From positions 1 to 43,776 of the IMG/VR virus record IMGVR_UViG_3300031841_004368: DNA of 43,776 nucleotides, one strand, 5' to 3'. Positions 25,440 to 32,688 of the stretch are shown piece by piece (the stretch's first letter is position 1; every line of letters begins with the position of its first letter). The DNA is from a virus. Made by a program: the position numbers and the translations under genes. Below the pieces are notes generated by a model. That model saw only the letters and a program-made list of their open reading frames with translations. It was not told the DNA's origin and searched no databases.

Positions 25440-27782
25440 ATGGCGTCTATTTCGATCACCTCAAATCTGGTTGATTTTTCAGATGAGGTGAGTCTTTCAA
25501 ATTGGGGCGCTACTGGCGGGGGCGGTGCGGGCCTTGCACTTGAGACGGATTTCTGGGTAGAAGGAGGCACCAGCGTATCCAAACAGGTCAAGGCAGCGAC
25601 CAAAGGAATCACCTACATAAATTCTACTTCTGTCAACTTCGACCCGCAGAATACAGTCTCTCGAAGGCGTCACATTTACCTTTGGCTACTCACAACAACC
25701 CCAGGCGCCGCAGATACTCGCGCCAATGGGGGACTGAGGGCGACCATCACCGCCAGCGGCAACGCTGCTTCTTCTATGTTCCTGAGTGGTTCAGATGATC
25801 CTGAATTACTGCGAGGAGGCTGGCGTTGTTATCCGTTCTTTCCAGGAGGTGACGATAACTACGACCAGCGAGATACAACATTTAAGATCCCGTCCACCAA
25901 CATTCCAAATGTCAATGAGTTTGGCGGAGACCTAAGCAACCTTGTTACAGTCAACGGAATCAATTTTGGCGTTGACGTTATTCGCTACGGGGACAGTATC
26001 ACCATCAGCGGTGGAGGATCGCCCGACCCTGACGTGACCCTGCAGGACATTGTTGATACTTCAATAGACACTAACAATGCGTGGGGCATTGTTGACAGCC
26101 TTTTGGGAGGCATGAAATTACAGGGCAGGCTGGTTTTCGGGATTGACGACTCGACCAGCGAGACATCATTAGTCGGAGAAAACTTTTTGATCCAGATGCC
26201 GGACAACAACATTGCCGGCCCGAACAATGTAACGAACGCTGGCTTGTGTCTCAAGACGCAGCCTGATCTGAATGGATTTTTATTCCAAGGTAGTCAGACT
26301 GACTGCACTTTCACGAACGTCACCTTTAGTTCACTAGACAGTTGGAATAAAGGATGGTTTGACTCTGCCAGCGCTACTAACTCACCGACAGTCACTTTTG
26401 ACGGATGCACCTTCAAGAGCACTGGCGATCATGATATGGATACAGGAACGACGTATGTTGGTTGCGTTTTTGAGAACTGCGGTGAGGTGAGTCTTGGCGG
26501 TGGCAGTGCAAGCGGATGCGAGTTTTTAAGTAACCAAGCGGTCATCGGCAGTATCTCAAACATTGATAACTGTTCATTTGAAGCCATTGACTCAGGTAGC
26601 GACAACACCTATGCCCATCCGGTTTTGGGCTACCTGGATTTTGAGGGCACTACATCTCAGTGGAGAGATAAAGGCCCTGGCGGTCGAAGTAATTGGGATA
26701 TTGACACAGGCGTGGCCACGGGCACAAACAGTAACCAGACGGGAGGGACTACTTACAAAATTGGCGCACTCACTCAAAACACTTCCCTCAGTATCAACGC
26801 TGGGCCGGATTATTGGAACGCTGGAACAGCAGCGGATAACGCGGCACCCTGCACTTTTGAGGCGTGGATTTACGGCAATGGCCAAATCGGCTCAGGCGTG
26901 CAGCTAATTCTGCAAAGAAACAGTGTGCTGCTTAACGCAAGTATGAATTTGCAGTGGTCTGTTATAGGCACGGGAGTCACAAATCAGGCACGATTGAATC
27001 TTCAGTACGGCGACCCCAACACCGGCACACGTAAAGGCATTCAAGGCAACGGAGGCCCTTGGAATGCGAACGGCATGAACCACGTTGCCATAAGCCGAAA
27101 CGAGCTTGGTGACTGGGGATTCTTTATGAACGGATCGGCTTGTGGAGCAACGACAACTGGAAACATCGAACATTATTACGGATCAGGACCGTTTCGGATG
27201 GGTATCCCACCGGGCGGCATTGCCACTGACAATTACGAGTTTGAGATCGATCAATTCCGTTGCTCAGGTCGATGCGTTTATGAGCACGGGCAGTCGTACA
27301 CACCCTCGACAGTTCTCAGCACGACAGGAGCTGCACACGCCATTATCTGCGACGACCCACCGGGCAACTACACACTGGACAACTGCACATTCACCAGCTA
27401 CGGATCTTCGGGCACTAATAGCTCAGCCATTCGGTTTACTGCTACCAGTGGCACTATCACAGTAAACGTCATCGGAGGAAGCATTCCGACTTACACCTCA
27501 GATGGAGCGACCATCGTCTTCACACTCTCAACAACGCTTACGTTAACAGGGATTACACCCGGCACAGAAGTGCGTGTGTATCAGGCGGGCACCACAACCG
27601 AAGTGGCTGGAGTCGAGTCAAGTCTTACCGGTACTGAGGCGTTCGGCATCAATGTCAGTTCAGTGGATGTTGTGATACACAGTCTTAACCAGCTTCACAA
27701 GCGCATCCGCAACCTAGACACCAGCACTGACAGAAACATTCCGATTCAGCAATTCGTAGATAGGCAGTACGAGAACCCCTAA
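25440..27782 (+). CDS. Parallel beta-helix spike with inserted LamG-like domain
   Basis: A 780-residue protein, paralogous to the gene at 27811. The shared N terminus has GGGGAGLALETDFWVEGGTS and a matching KQVK segment. Beta-helix rungs of the type NCSF/GCTF/SGCEF follow to about residue 385. Residues about 388-620 are an inserted LamG/concanavalin-like domain with CTFEAWIYGNG, NHVAISRNELGDWGFFMNG and FEIDQFRCSGRCVY. The helix then resumes (YTLDNCTFTSYG), ending with a shared C-terminal domain (TLTGITPGTEVRVYQAGTTTEVAGVES) and RQYENP. It probably binds or degrades host surface sugar. The alignment with the paralogue supports the ATG at 25440 despite the adjacent hairpin. Confidence 0.75.
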   Translation: MASISITSNLVDFSDEVSLSNWGATGGGGAGLALETDFWVEGGTSVSKQVKAATKGITYINSTSVNFDPQNTVSRRRHIYLWLLTTTPGAADTRANGGLRATITASGNAASSMFLSGSDDPELLRGGWRCYPFFPGGDDNYDQRDTTFKIPSTNIPNVNEFGGDLSNLVTVNGINFGVDVIRYGDSITISGGGSPDPDVTLQDIVDTSIDTNNAWGIVDSLLGGMKLQGRLVFGIDDSTSETSLVGENFLIQMPDNNIAGPNNVTNAGLCLKTQPDLNGFLFQGSQTDCTFTNVTFSSLDSWNKGWFDSASATNSPTVTFDGCTFKSTGDHDMDTGTTYVGCVFENCGEVSLGGGSASGCEFLSNQAVIGSISNIDNCSFEAIDSGSDNTYAHPVLGYLDFEGTTSQWRDKGPGGRSNWDIDTGVATGTNSNQTGGTTYKIGALTQNTSLSINAGPDYWNAGTAADNAAPCTFEAWIYGNGQIGSGVQLILQRNSVLLNASMNLQWSVIGTGVTNQARLNLQYGDPNTGTRKGIQGNGGPWNANGMNHVAISRNELGDWGFFMNGSACGATTTGNIEHYYGSGPFRMGIPPGGIATDNYEFEIDQFRCSGRCVYEHGQSYTPSTVLSTTGAAHAIICDDPPGNYTLDNCTFTSYGSSGTNSSAIRFTATSGTITVNVIGGSIPTYTSDGATIVFTLSTTLTLTGITPGTEVRVYQAGTTTEVAGVESSLTGTEAFGINVSSVDVVIHSLNQLHKRIRNLDTSTDRNIPIQQFVDRQYENP

Positions 27783-27793
27783 GGAAACTTAGA
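27783..27793 (+). repeat. Directional late-gene motif
   Basis: GGAAACTTAGA directly follows the TAA stop and ends 17 bases before GTG 27811, with GGGAG between as ribosome-binding site. Confidence 0.7.
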
Positions 27794-27810
27794 GAACAAA
27801 GGGAGAACGA

Positions 27811-29406
27811 GTGGCGGTCTTCACGTTTGTTACTGACTTTCAGCTGTTTGGCAACCGGGGTAGCAGTACCACTGGCTATAACGCTTTAGGCGGTGGTGCC
27901 AGTGGCCTATCTGTCGAGACTGACTTTTATATTGAGGGCACTACGTGCATCTCAAAGCAGGTAAAACAAGAGAATAAAGGCATCGAATACGCTTACTCTA
28001 CCCTCACGATATTTCCTCCAACAAATGCGACAACAATGAACATTTACCAGTGGGTTTATACAACAACCAAGCAGGCTATGTATGAGAGGACAGCCGGGGG
28101 TGGTGCTAATTCTGGCGGATTGGAAATCGATGTGGCTGGCCAAAGCGGGGTCCACACTGTCACCGTAGATGGCAGGCAATCGCAAGATTTAGATTCTTGG
28201 CACTGTATTGTTTATGACCCTTACAGAAGTGGGCACACAAACCAGCTAGCGTCAAACGATGGAATTTTATCGATAGGCGCTCTGCTGAACAACGAGTTCA
28301 GTGTTCGGGGTGTCAATTTTGGTCTTGATATTTGCTGGGTGGGTAACTATGTTGGTGGCTACGGCGGCGGCGGAACAGATCCCGACGTTAGTTTTGAAGT
28401 CATTTCTGCAGTGACTGATGACCCTAGCAATCGCTATGGCGCGTTTCAGCGAAGCGGCTCAAGTTATCAGTTGCTGGGGATCTTAAACATAGGAGAGCCG
28501 GGGCAGACGACATTATTTTCAGATGTTGGAAGCTCAGTGGTTATTCCTTTGCGCAACTATCCAGAGTTAGTTGGCGCCTCCAACAATAATAATACGATAG
28601 ACAGGATCGTAGGCGTAGATTGCAGTCAAGTTGTAGTCCAAGGTGGCAGCGGCACTACAGCCAGCTTCACACGAACCATTTTCTCGTCGCTTGATCCACA
28701 GAACACAGGCCGATTCAGCACCACAGCTTCTTCGACCGTGACACTGACGAATGCAGTTTTTAGCCAGTGGGGCACGGTGACTCCAGGGGGCAGCGGCACA
28801 AGTTTTAGCAAATGTAAGTTTATTGATCTTGAGGTAGGCGTAGTCAATACAGCTGGTGGAACCTTTGACTCTTGCAGTTTTACGGACTGCCCCCCTGCTG
28901 TCAGTTCGCTCGGCAGCATCACCAACTGCACGTTTAGTAGTGATGGAACTAATGGACACGCGATAGTCACGGATGTCACCAGCGGAACGGTCTCCCTAAC
29001 CGGTAATAGTTTTGTTGGGTACAACGTGTCTGACGGCCAACTAGACAGTGCAATTCATTTCACAGCAACTTCAGGATCTGTGACAGTCTCACTTACAGGT
29101 GGTGTTCAACCTAGTTACAGAACTAACGGAATCAGTGTCACTTTTCAGTCGTCTAGCACACTCACGCTGACAGGCTTAATTAACGGGTCCGAGATTCGCG
29201 TCTATCAAAACGGTACGACCACAGAGGTTGCTGGTATCGAAAGCACGTCTTCATCGACCTTTGCTACTGCCGTCAACGTCTCTGCTGTAGACATTGTTAT
29301 CCACAACCTCGGCTACATCCACCAGCGGATTGTCAATGTAGACACTTCGACTGATCGTAACCTGCCCATTGAGTACCAGATCGATCGACAGTATCTCAAC
29401 CCTTAG
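27811..29406 (+). CDS. Parallel beta-helix spike, paralogue without LamG insert
   Basis: A 531-residue paralogue of the upstream spike. It shares GGGASGLSVETDFYIEGTTC near the N terminus, beta-helix rungs with FSKCKF, FDSCSF and ITNCTF, and the C-terminal domain TLTGLINGSEIRVYQNGTTT through RQYLNP. Where the neighbour has its LamG domain, this protein passes directly from NCTFSSDGTN to GHAIVTDV. The start is GTG at 27811. The pair probably arose by tandem duplication; both may sit on the same tail organelle. Confidence 0.75.
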   Translation: MAVFTFVTDFQLFGNRGSSTTGYNALGGGASGLSVETDFYIEGTTCISKQVKQENKGIEYAYSTLTIFPPTNATTMNIYQWVYTTTKQAMYERTAGGGANSGGLEIDVAGQSGVHTVTVDGRQSQDLDSWHCIVYDPYRSGHTNQLASNDGILSIGALLNNEFSVRGVNFGLDICWVGNYVGGYGGGGTDPDVSFEVISAVTDDPSNRYGAFQRSGSSYQLLGILNIGEPGQTTLFSDVGSSVVIPLRNYPELVGASNNNNTIDRIVGVDCSQVVVQGGSGTTASFTRTIFSSLDPQNTGRFSTTASSTVTLTNAVFSQWGTVTPGGSGTSFSKCKFIDLEVGVVNTAGGTFDSCSFTDCPPAVSSLGSITNCTFSSDGTNGHAIVTDVTSGTVSLTGNSFVGYNVSDGQLDSAIHFTATSGSVTVSLTGGVQPSYRTNGISVTFQSSSTLTLTGLINGSEIRVYQNGTTTEVAGIESTSSSTFATAVNVSAVDIVIHNLGYIHQRIVNVDTSTDRNLPIEYQIDRQYLNP

Positions 29407-29416
29407 GAAACCTAGA
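29406..29416 (+). repeat. Directional late-gene motif, consensus copy
   Basis: GGAAACCTAGA. Its first G is the last base of the TAG stop of the spike gene; it ends 17 bases before ATG 29434. Confidence 0.7.
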
Positions 29417-29433
29417 TGGGGCGCTGCATTTAG

Positions 29434-29943
29434 ATGAGCTTCACCTTCGACGGGGCAAACAAACTGATTATCTGCGACCCCGGCGTGACAGCCTTCACCG
29501 CAGGCGACTTGTATTCTCGATGGAAGGATTGGGTACGTGAGCAGACTAACGCCAAATGGGACAGGGCTTTTTCAGATAGTCTTGGCGGTGACTCTTTGGG
29601 AGGCGGTGCTTCTCTTGGCAGTTATTTTTTCATCTCAAACGGGTGGACTATAAGACCGCAAGAGGCTAACCACCAGCTTGTGGTTACTGGAAATCTCTTC
29701 CCTCTACCTGACACCGCCCCTGTGTTCACAGCGACTTTGGGCAATTTCAACGTCTTGATTACTTCGCAAGTCAGTTCTCTGACTCAGCAGGTTCTGACTG
29801 GTGGAGGTGGTGGTGCTGATGCCAACAGTGTCGCAGACGCTGTATGGAACAAGAATCTCAGCGGCCTTGCGGCAGATACGGCTGGGGATACGTTGGTCAA
29901 GGCTAAGCAATCTGCGGATATTGGAGTTGCACTGTCTTCCTAA
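29434..29943 (+). CDS. Tail-associated structural protein
   Basis: A 169-residue protein opening MSFTFDGANKLIICDPGVTAFTAGDLYSRWKDWV, then FFISNGWTIRPQEANHQLVVTGNLF. This arrangement (strand-rich N terminus, LYSRWKxW helix, NGWxIRPQEAxHxLxVxGNL) recurs in tail regions of many siphoviruses as a fibre-associated protein. A glycine run GGGGGAD near residues 122-128 leads to a helical C terminus with ADAVWNKNLSG. Last of the tail genes, before the lysis region. Confidence 0.6.
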   Translation: MSFTFDGANKLIICDPGVTAFTAGDLYSRWKDWVREQTNAKWDRAFSDSLGGDSLGGGASLGSYFFISNGWTIRPQEANHQLVVTGNLFPLPDTAPVFTATLGNFNVLITSQVSSLTQQVLTGGGGGADANSVADAVWNKNLSGLAADTAGDTLVKAKQSADIGVALSS

Positions 29944-29954
29944 GGAAACCTAGA
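29944..29954 (+). repeat. Directional late-gene motif, consensus copy
   Basis: GGAAACCTAGA directly after the TAA stop, 22 bases before ATG 29977. It is identical to the copy at 29406. Confidence 0.7.
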
Positions 29955-29976
29955 ACAATGGTCGGATACTCATGAA

Positions 29977-30195
29977 ATGCAGCCACAGCAGAGAAGTCCA
30001 GACTGGTTAGTAGCAGCTGTCCCGACTTTGCTGGTCGCTGCAGTCGCTGGAATCTTAGGGCTGATTGTGCAAGTTTCTAAGATCGACGCCGGTCTTACCG
30101 CCATTGCGGATGACCTAAGAGAGCTGAAGGATGAGACAAGAAGCAGACTGACTGACCTAGAAACTCGCGTTCGCACACTGGAGATGAAAAAATGA
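29977..30195 (+). CDS. Small membrane protein, holin-like
   Basis: A 72-residue protein with one membrane helix (WLVAAVPTLLVAAVAGILGLIVQV, residues about 10-33). A charged coiled-coil tail follows (SKIDAGLTAIADDLRELKDE, then TRSRLTDLETRVRTLEMKK). It lies three genes upstream of the endolysin. A single helix plus coiled coil fits a holin or a membrane-anchored lysis accessory protein. It overlaps the next gene by ATGA. Confidence 0.55.
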   Translation: MQPQQRSPDWLVAAVPTLLVAAVAGILGLIVQVSKIDAGLTAIADDLRELKDETRSRLTDLETRVRTLEMKK

Positions 30196-30389
30196 GTGTC
30201 AAGAAGTGCGATAAGTGTGGAGCTAAATGGGTCTCAGGTCAGCTGTTTTGGAGCACCGGCAAGAAAGGAAGAGACGAGGATTTAGCTGGGCTCGTCTGCG
30301 ATAAGTACGGAGACCATCGCTGCATCAACCCCTGCAAGGGCACTGAGCATGGCGGGGACACATGGGCCAAACGGATTAGCAGCCTGTAA
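30192..30389 (+). CDS. Small cysteine-rich protein
   Basis: A 65-residue protein with CDKCGAKW at residues 5-12 and later cysteines in VCDKYGDHRCINPC, which could hold a zinc ion. Its coupling (ATGA) to the holin-like gene suggests that it is expressed in the lysis region. Function unknown. Confidence 0.55.
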   Translation: MSVKKCDKCGAKWVSGQLFWSTGKKGRDEDLAGLVCDKYGDHRCINPCKGTEHGGDTWAKRISSL

Positions 30390-30396
30390 GGTGTTC

Positions 30397-30424
30397 GGCA
30401 AAATAGAGCAGCCGGAAAGATAGA
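30397..30424 (+). repeat. Two tandem late-gene motif variants
   Basis: GGCAAAATAGA (30397-30407) and GGAAAGATAGA (30414-30424), both with A at the seventh base. The second ends five bases before ATG 30430. Confidence 0.45.
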
Positions 30425-30429
30425 GACAG

Positions 30430-30570
30430 ATGGACCATCAACTAGAAGCTGGGATTGCCCTTGGCTTGTGGTGCGCCTCAGAGGCACTTTCATTCACTAA
30501 GCACAAAGAGAACGGCGTTCTTCAGGTGCTTTTTAGCGCTCTCCGTATGGCTTTCCCTTACAGGAAGTGA
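30430..30570 (+). CDS. Small 46-residue protein before the endolysin
   Basis: Reads MDHQLEAGIALGLWCASEAL, then a short polar helix, and ends SALRMAFPYRK. A semi-hydrophobic helix (IALGLWCASEALSF) and a basic end suggest membrane association. The pattern IALGLWxASE is familiar to me from small cyanophage genes of unknown role. It carries the AGGAAG at 30562-30567 that serves as ribosome-binding site for the endolysin gene. It probably belongs to the lysis set. Confidence 0.6.
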   Translation: MDHQLEAGIALGLWCASEALSFTKHKENGVLQVLFSALRMAFPYRK

Positions 30571-30574
30571 GCGA

Positions 30575-31771
30575 GTGAAAGGTCCAATCCGACTGATCGA
30601 CGCCCAGCGTTATCACAAGGGCCTGCCGCACCAGAATGCGGCATGGGAGTGGCTGCAGAACGAGCTAACAGATCAGCAACTCTCAGACTTTGCAGCTCTG
30701 TTTCGATCTGGACCTAGAGTTAGCTCCTCTGCGATCAACAAGATTGAGAACGATTGGGAAGGTATATGTATAGCGGCTGAGCGGGCAGGCAGCATCTATC
30801 CAGAGCTGGTGGCCGCTATGTGGGCACTGGAGAGCGGTTATGGCAAGCACTTCCAGCGACAAACAAACAATCCTTTTGGCCTAAAGGCACTTCCGACTCA
30901 AAGTGGTGTTGCACTTGGGACTGAGGAAGTCATTGCAGGGCGTGTGGTTCAGATAACCGATAGGTTTTTAACATTCGAGAGTCTTAATGATAGTGTTGTC
31001 TACTTAGTTGACCGTTGGTTTAAGGACTTCACAGTAAACGGCAAAACATTTACAGGCGCCAACAGCCGACCCAGTATCGAGGAGGCGGCATGGCACATAC
31101 AGATTGAGGGCTACAGCACTCATCCTGAATACGCTAAGAGACTGCTTCAGATTGTCGAAGAAAACGATGGCAAAGATTTAGACCCGTCTGCTGGAGTGGG
31201 GGCTAAAAATCCCTTAGACGTGCCGTACTTAGCCCAGTACGACAGCACAATACCTGGCCAAGCTCAGAGAATGTGCTTCTCAAGTTCTTGTGCAATGCTA
31301 GTTAAGGCATTGCAACCACAGTGTCTCGGCAACGGCGACGAAGCCGATGACGACTACCTGCGAATTGTTCATGAGTTCGGGGACACCACAGACCCCAGCG
31401 CTCAGCTACGTGCGCTTAGGCGCTGTCGAATCGACGCCAGATTCACGCAGGAAGCAGATTGGGACTTGATCAAGCTGAAACTTCGGCAGGGAAAACCCGT
31501 GCCGATGGGTATCTTGCACCAGGGGCATCTAAACAATGGCGGTCCCTCAGGTAACGGACATTGGATCATTGCGATTGGACTGAATGAGACACGCCGAAAA
31601 ACAAACGGCGGACCAGGACTGATTGTTCACGACCCTTGGGGTGATCTCGATCTTGTCAGTGGGCAGTACCTGAGCAAGCAAGGTAAGAGACTGACTTATT
31701 CGTTCAAGAATCTCGCTCCTAGATGGATGGTCGAAGGCCCCGGCTCCGGCTGGGCAATTATCCCCGATTGA
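30575..31771 (+). CDS. Endolysin with glucosaminidase and C39-like peptidase domains
   Basis: A 398-residue lysis enzyme, GTG start at 30575 after AGGAAG with 7-base spacing; a longer frame extension overlaps the small gene and was rejected. Residues about 55-200 are a glucosaminidase domain: WALESGYGKHFQRQTNNPFGLKA, with the likely catalytic Glu at 86. Residues about 220-390 match C39-type cysteine peptidases: VPYLAQYDS, CFSSSCAML with candidate Cys234, GHWIIAIGL supplying His, and VHDPWGD supplying Asp. The two domains would cut the glycan and peptide parts of the host wall. No signal peptide is seen, so release would depend on a holin. Confidence 0.85.
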   Translation: MKGPIRLIDAQRYHKGLPHQNAAWEWLQNELTDQQLSDFAALFRSGPRVSSSAINKIENDWEGICIAAERAGSIYPELVAAMWALESGYGKHFQRQTNNPFGLKALPTQSGVALGTEEVIAGRVVQITDRFLTFESLNDSVVYLVDRWFKDFTVNGKTFTGANSRPSIEEAAWHIQIEGYSTHPEYAKRLLQIVEENDGKDLDPSAGVGAKNPLDVPYLAQYDSTIPGQAQRMCFSSSCAMLVKALQPQCLGNGDEADDDYLRIVHEFGDTTDPSAQLRALRRCRIDARFTQEADWDLIKLKLRQGKPVPMGILHQGHLNNGGPSGNGHWIIAIGLNETRRKTNGGPGLIVHDPWGDLDLVSGQYLSKQGKRLTYSFKNLAPRWMVEGPGSGWAIIPD

Positions 31772-31774
31772 TCT

Positions 31775-32011
31775 ATGCAGTATCTAGTAACCATTAGCGC
31801 TGTCATTGTCAGTGAGTGGAATAATGACCCTGAAGATCTGGCGGCAAATCTGTATGCGCAAGTCTGTGAACTTGCGTTTTCAGAGGATCACCTTCTTCAG
31901 CTAGAGGTGCTTCCTGTCCCTTTACCCAAGGATGCTAGTGCGTTCACCGCTATGCCTGCTCCACGAAACGATTTTGATCAGAAAGAAGGAGGCGAGGAAA
32001 CTCTTTCGTGA
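31775..32011 (+). CDS. Hypothetical 78-residue protein
   Basis: Starts three bases after the endolysin stop, MQYLVTISAVIVSEWNNDPEDLAANLYAQVCELAFSED. A short strand followed by a helix and an acidic tail is predicted. Spacing suggests co-transcription with the endolysin. Its last 80 bases overlap the HNH gene if that begins at 31932. Not recognised. Confidence 0.5.
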   Translation: MQYLVTISAVIVSEWNNDPEDLAANLYAQVCELAFSEDHLLQLEVLPVPLPKDASAFTAMPAPRNDFDQKEGGEETLS

Positions 32012-32303
32012 GAACATTTTTCGACTGTGGGGCCATAGGTGTGCTTACTGCAGCCGGCCTAACCCCAGCACCTTAGACCACATAAAGCCACGTAAGGCTG
32101 GAGGTGACAGCAGGCAGCACAATCTGGTGCCGGCCTGTGTCTCATGCCAGAAGAGCAAAGCAGCGCAGGAGGTATTCAGCTGGTTTACCCATCAGCCTTT
32201 TTACGATCTTGATCGTCACGCCAATTTAATTCTCTGGATGAACCATAGGCCATGGTCAACCAGTGCAGCTTTATCTGAGCTTGCCATAGCTGGTGATGGG
32301 TAA
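31932..32303 (+). CDS. HNH endonuclease
   Basis: Up to 123 residues. The HNH fold is clear: LWGHRCAYCSRPN, STLDHIKPRKAGGDSRQHNLVPACVSCQKSK, giving a CxxC pair, DH, N and a second CxxC that together hold zinc and form the active site. A helix (VFSWFTHQPFYD, then LILWMNHRPW) closes the protein. The start is uncertain: ATG 31932 overlaps the upstream gene, and TTG 31974 would give a shorter product beginning just before the conserved part. Phage HNH enzymes may aid DNA packaging or be mobile homing nucleases; the position near lysis genes does not settle which. Confidence 0.75.
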   Translation: MLVRSPLCLLHETILIRKKEARKLFRENIFRLWGHRCAYCSRPNPSTLDHIKPRKAGGDSRQHNLVPACVSCQKSKAAQEVFSWFTHQPFYDLDRHANLILWMNHRPWSTSAALSELAIAGDG

Positions 32304-32341
32304 ACATCATCCCCCCGCCATGAACCTCCCACAGATCACCG

Positions 32342-32397
32342 ACCTTACGCATATAAGGTTCCATAGAGCTAAGTATCATTGAGGTAGCCCTCTAGGT
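32342..32397. promoter_or_regulatory. Control region with two inverted-repeat sites
   Basis: ACCTTA / TAAGGT arms (32342-32347 and 32354-32359) form a perfect spaced inverted repeat. Downstream, AGCCCTCTAGGT (32386-32397) is a 10-of-12 match to the site ACCTCTCTAGGT and is followed by TCCC as at 38531. The GTG of the next gene lies at 32407. Both features suggest a repressible promoter. Confidence 0.5.
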
Positions 32398-32406
32398 TCC
32401 CGCTTA

Positions 32407-32688
32407 GTGACTAATTCACAACCCTCCAAGAGATGGATCACAGGAGCAATAACACTCGAACAGGAGCTTGAGTGCGAGAGAGCTAGCAGAGCAATCATGA
32501 ACGAAGCAGACATGGATGGCGTCAGAAAGCTTTGTGTATCTCTACTCAAAACTCACTACAGACAGATGAAGATGCTAGAGGAATCTATGCTCAGAATTTC
32601 TGAATTGGAGATTCTGGCGTTTCTGCTCAGTGAGGCTGAACAAGCCGACCTTGTGACGCTTAGGGATAACGCAAGGGATATGCTCTGA
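32407..32688 (+). CDS. Small helical protein, possibly NblA-like
   Basis: A 93-residue protein starting at GTG 32407. The core ITLEQELECERASRAIMNEADMDGVRKLCVSLLKTHYRQMKMLEE resembles the helical hairpin of the phycobilisome degradation protein NblA and related small cyanobacterial proteins (an LxLEQE start and a later LxxxYRQM helix). This is a visual match only. If correct it would help dismantle host light-harvesting antennae. Its last 114 bases lie antisense to the end of the sigma factor gene. An operator-like site precedes it. Confidence 0.5.
   Translation: MTNSQPSKRWITGAITLEQELECERASRAIMNEADMDGVRKLCVSLLKTHYRQMKMLEESMLRISELEILAFLLSEAEQADLVTLRDNARDML

Noticed and set aside
30455-30574. 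N-terminal extension of the endolysin from TTG 30455, giving a signal-peptide-like start
   Set aside because: The extension overlaps a plausible 46-residue gene, while GTG 30575 has a good ribosome-binding sequence and retains the whole catalytic region.
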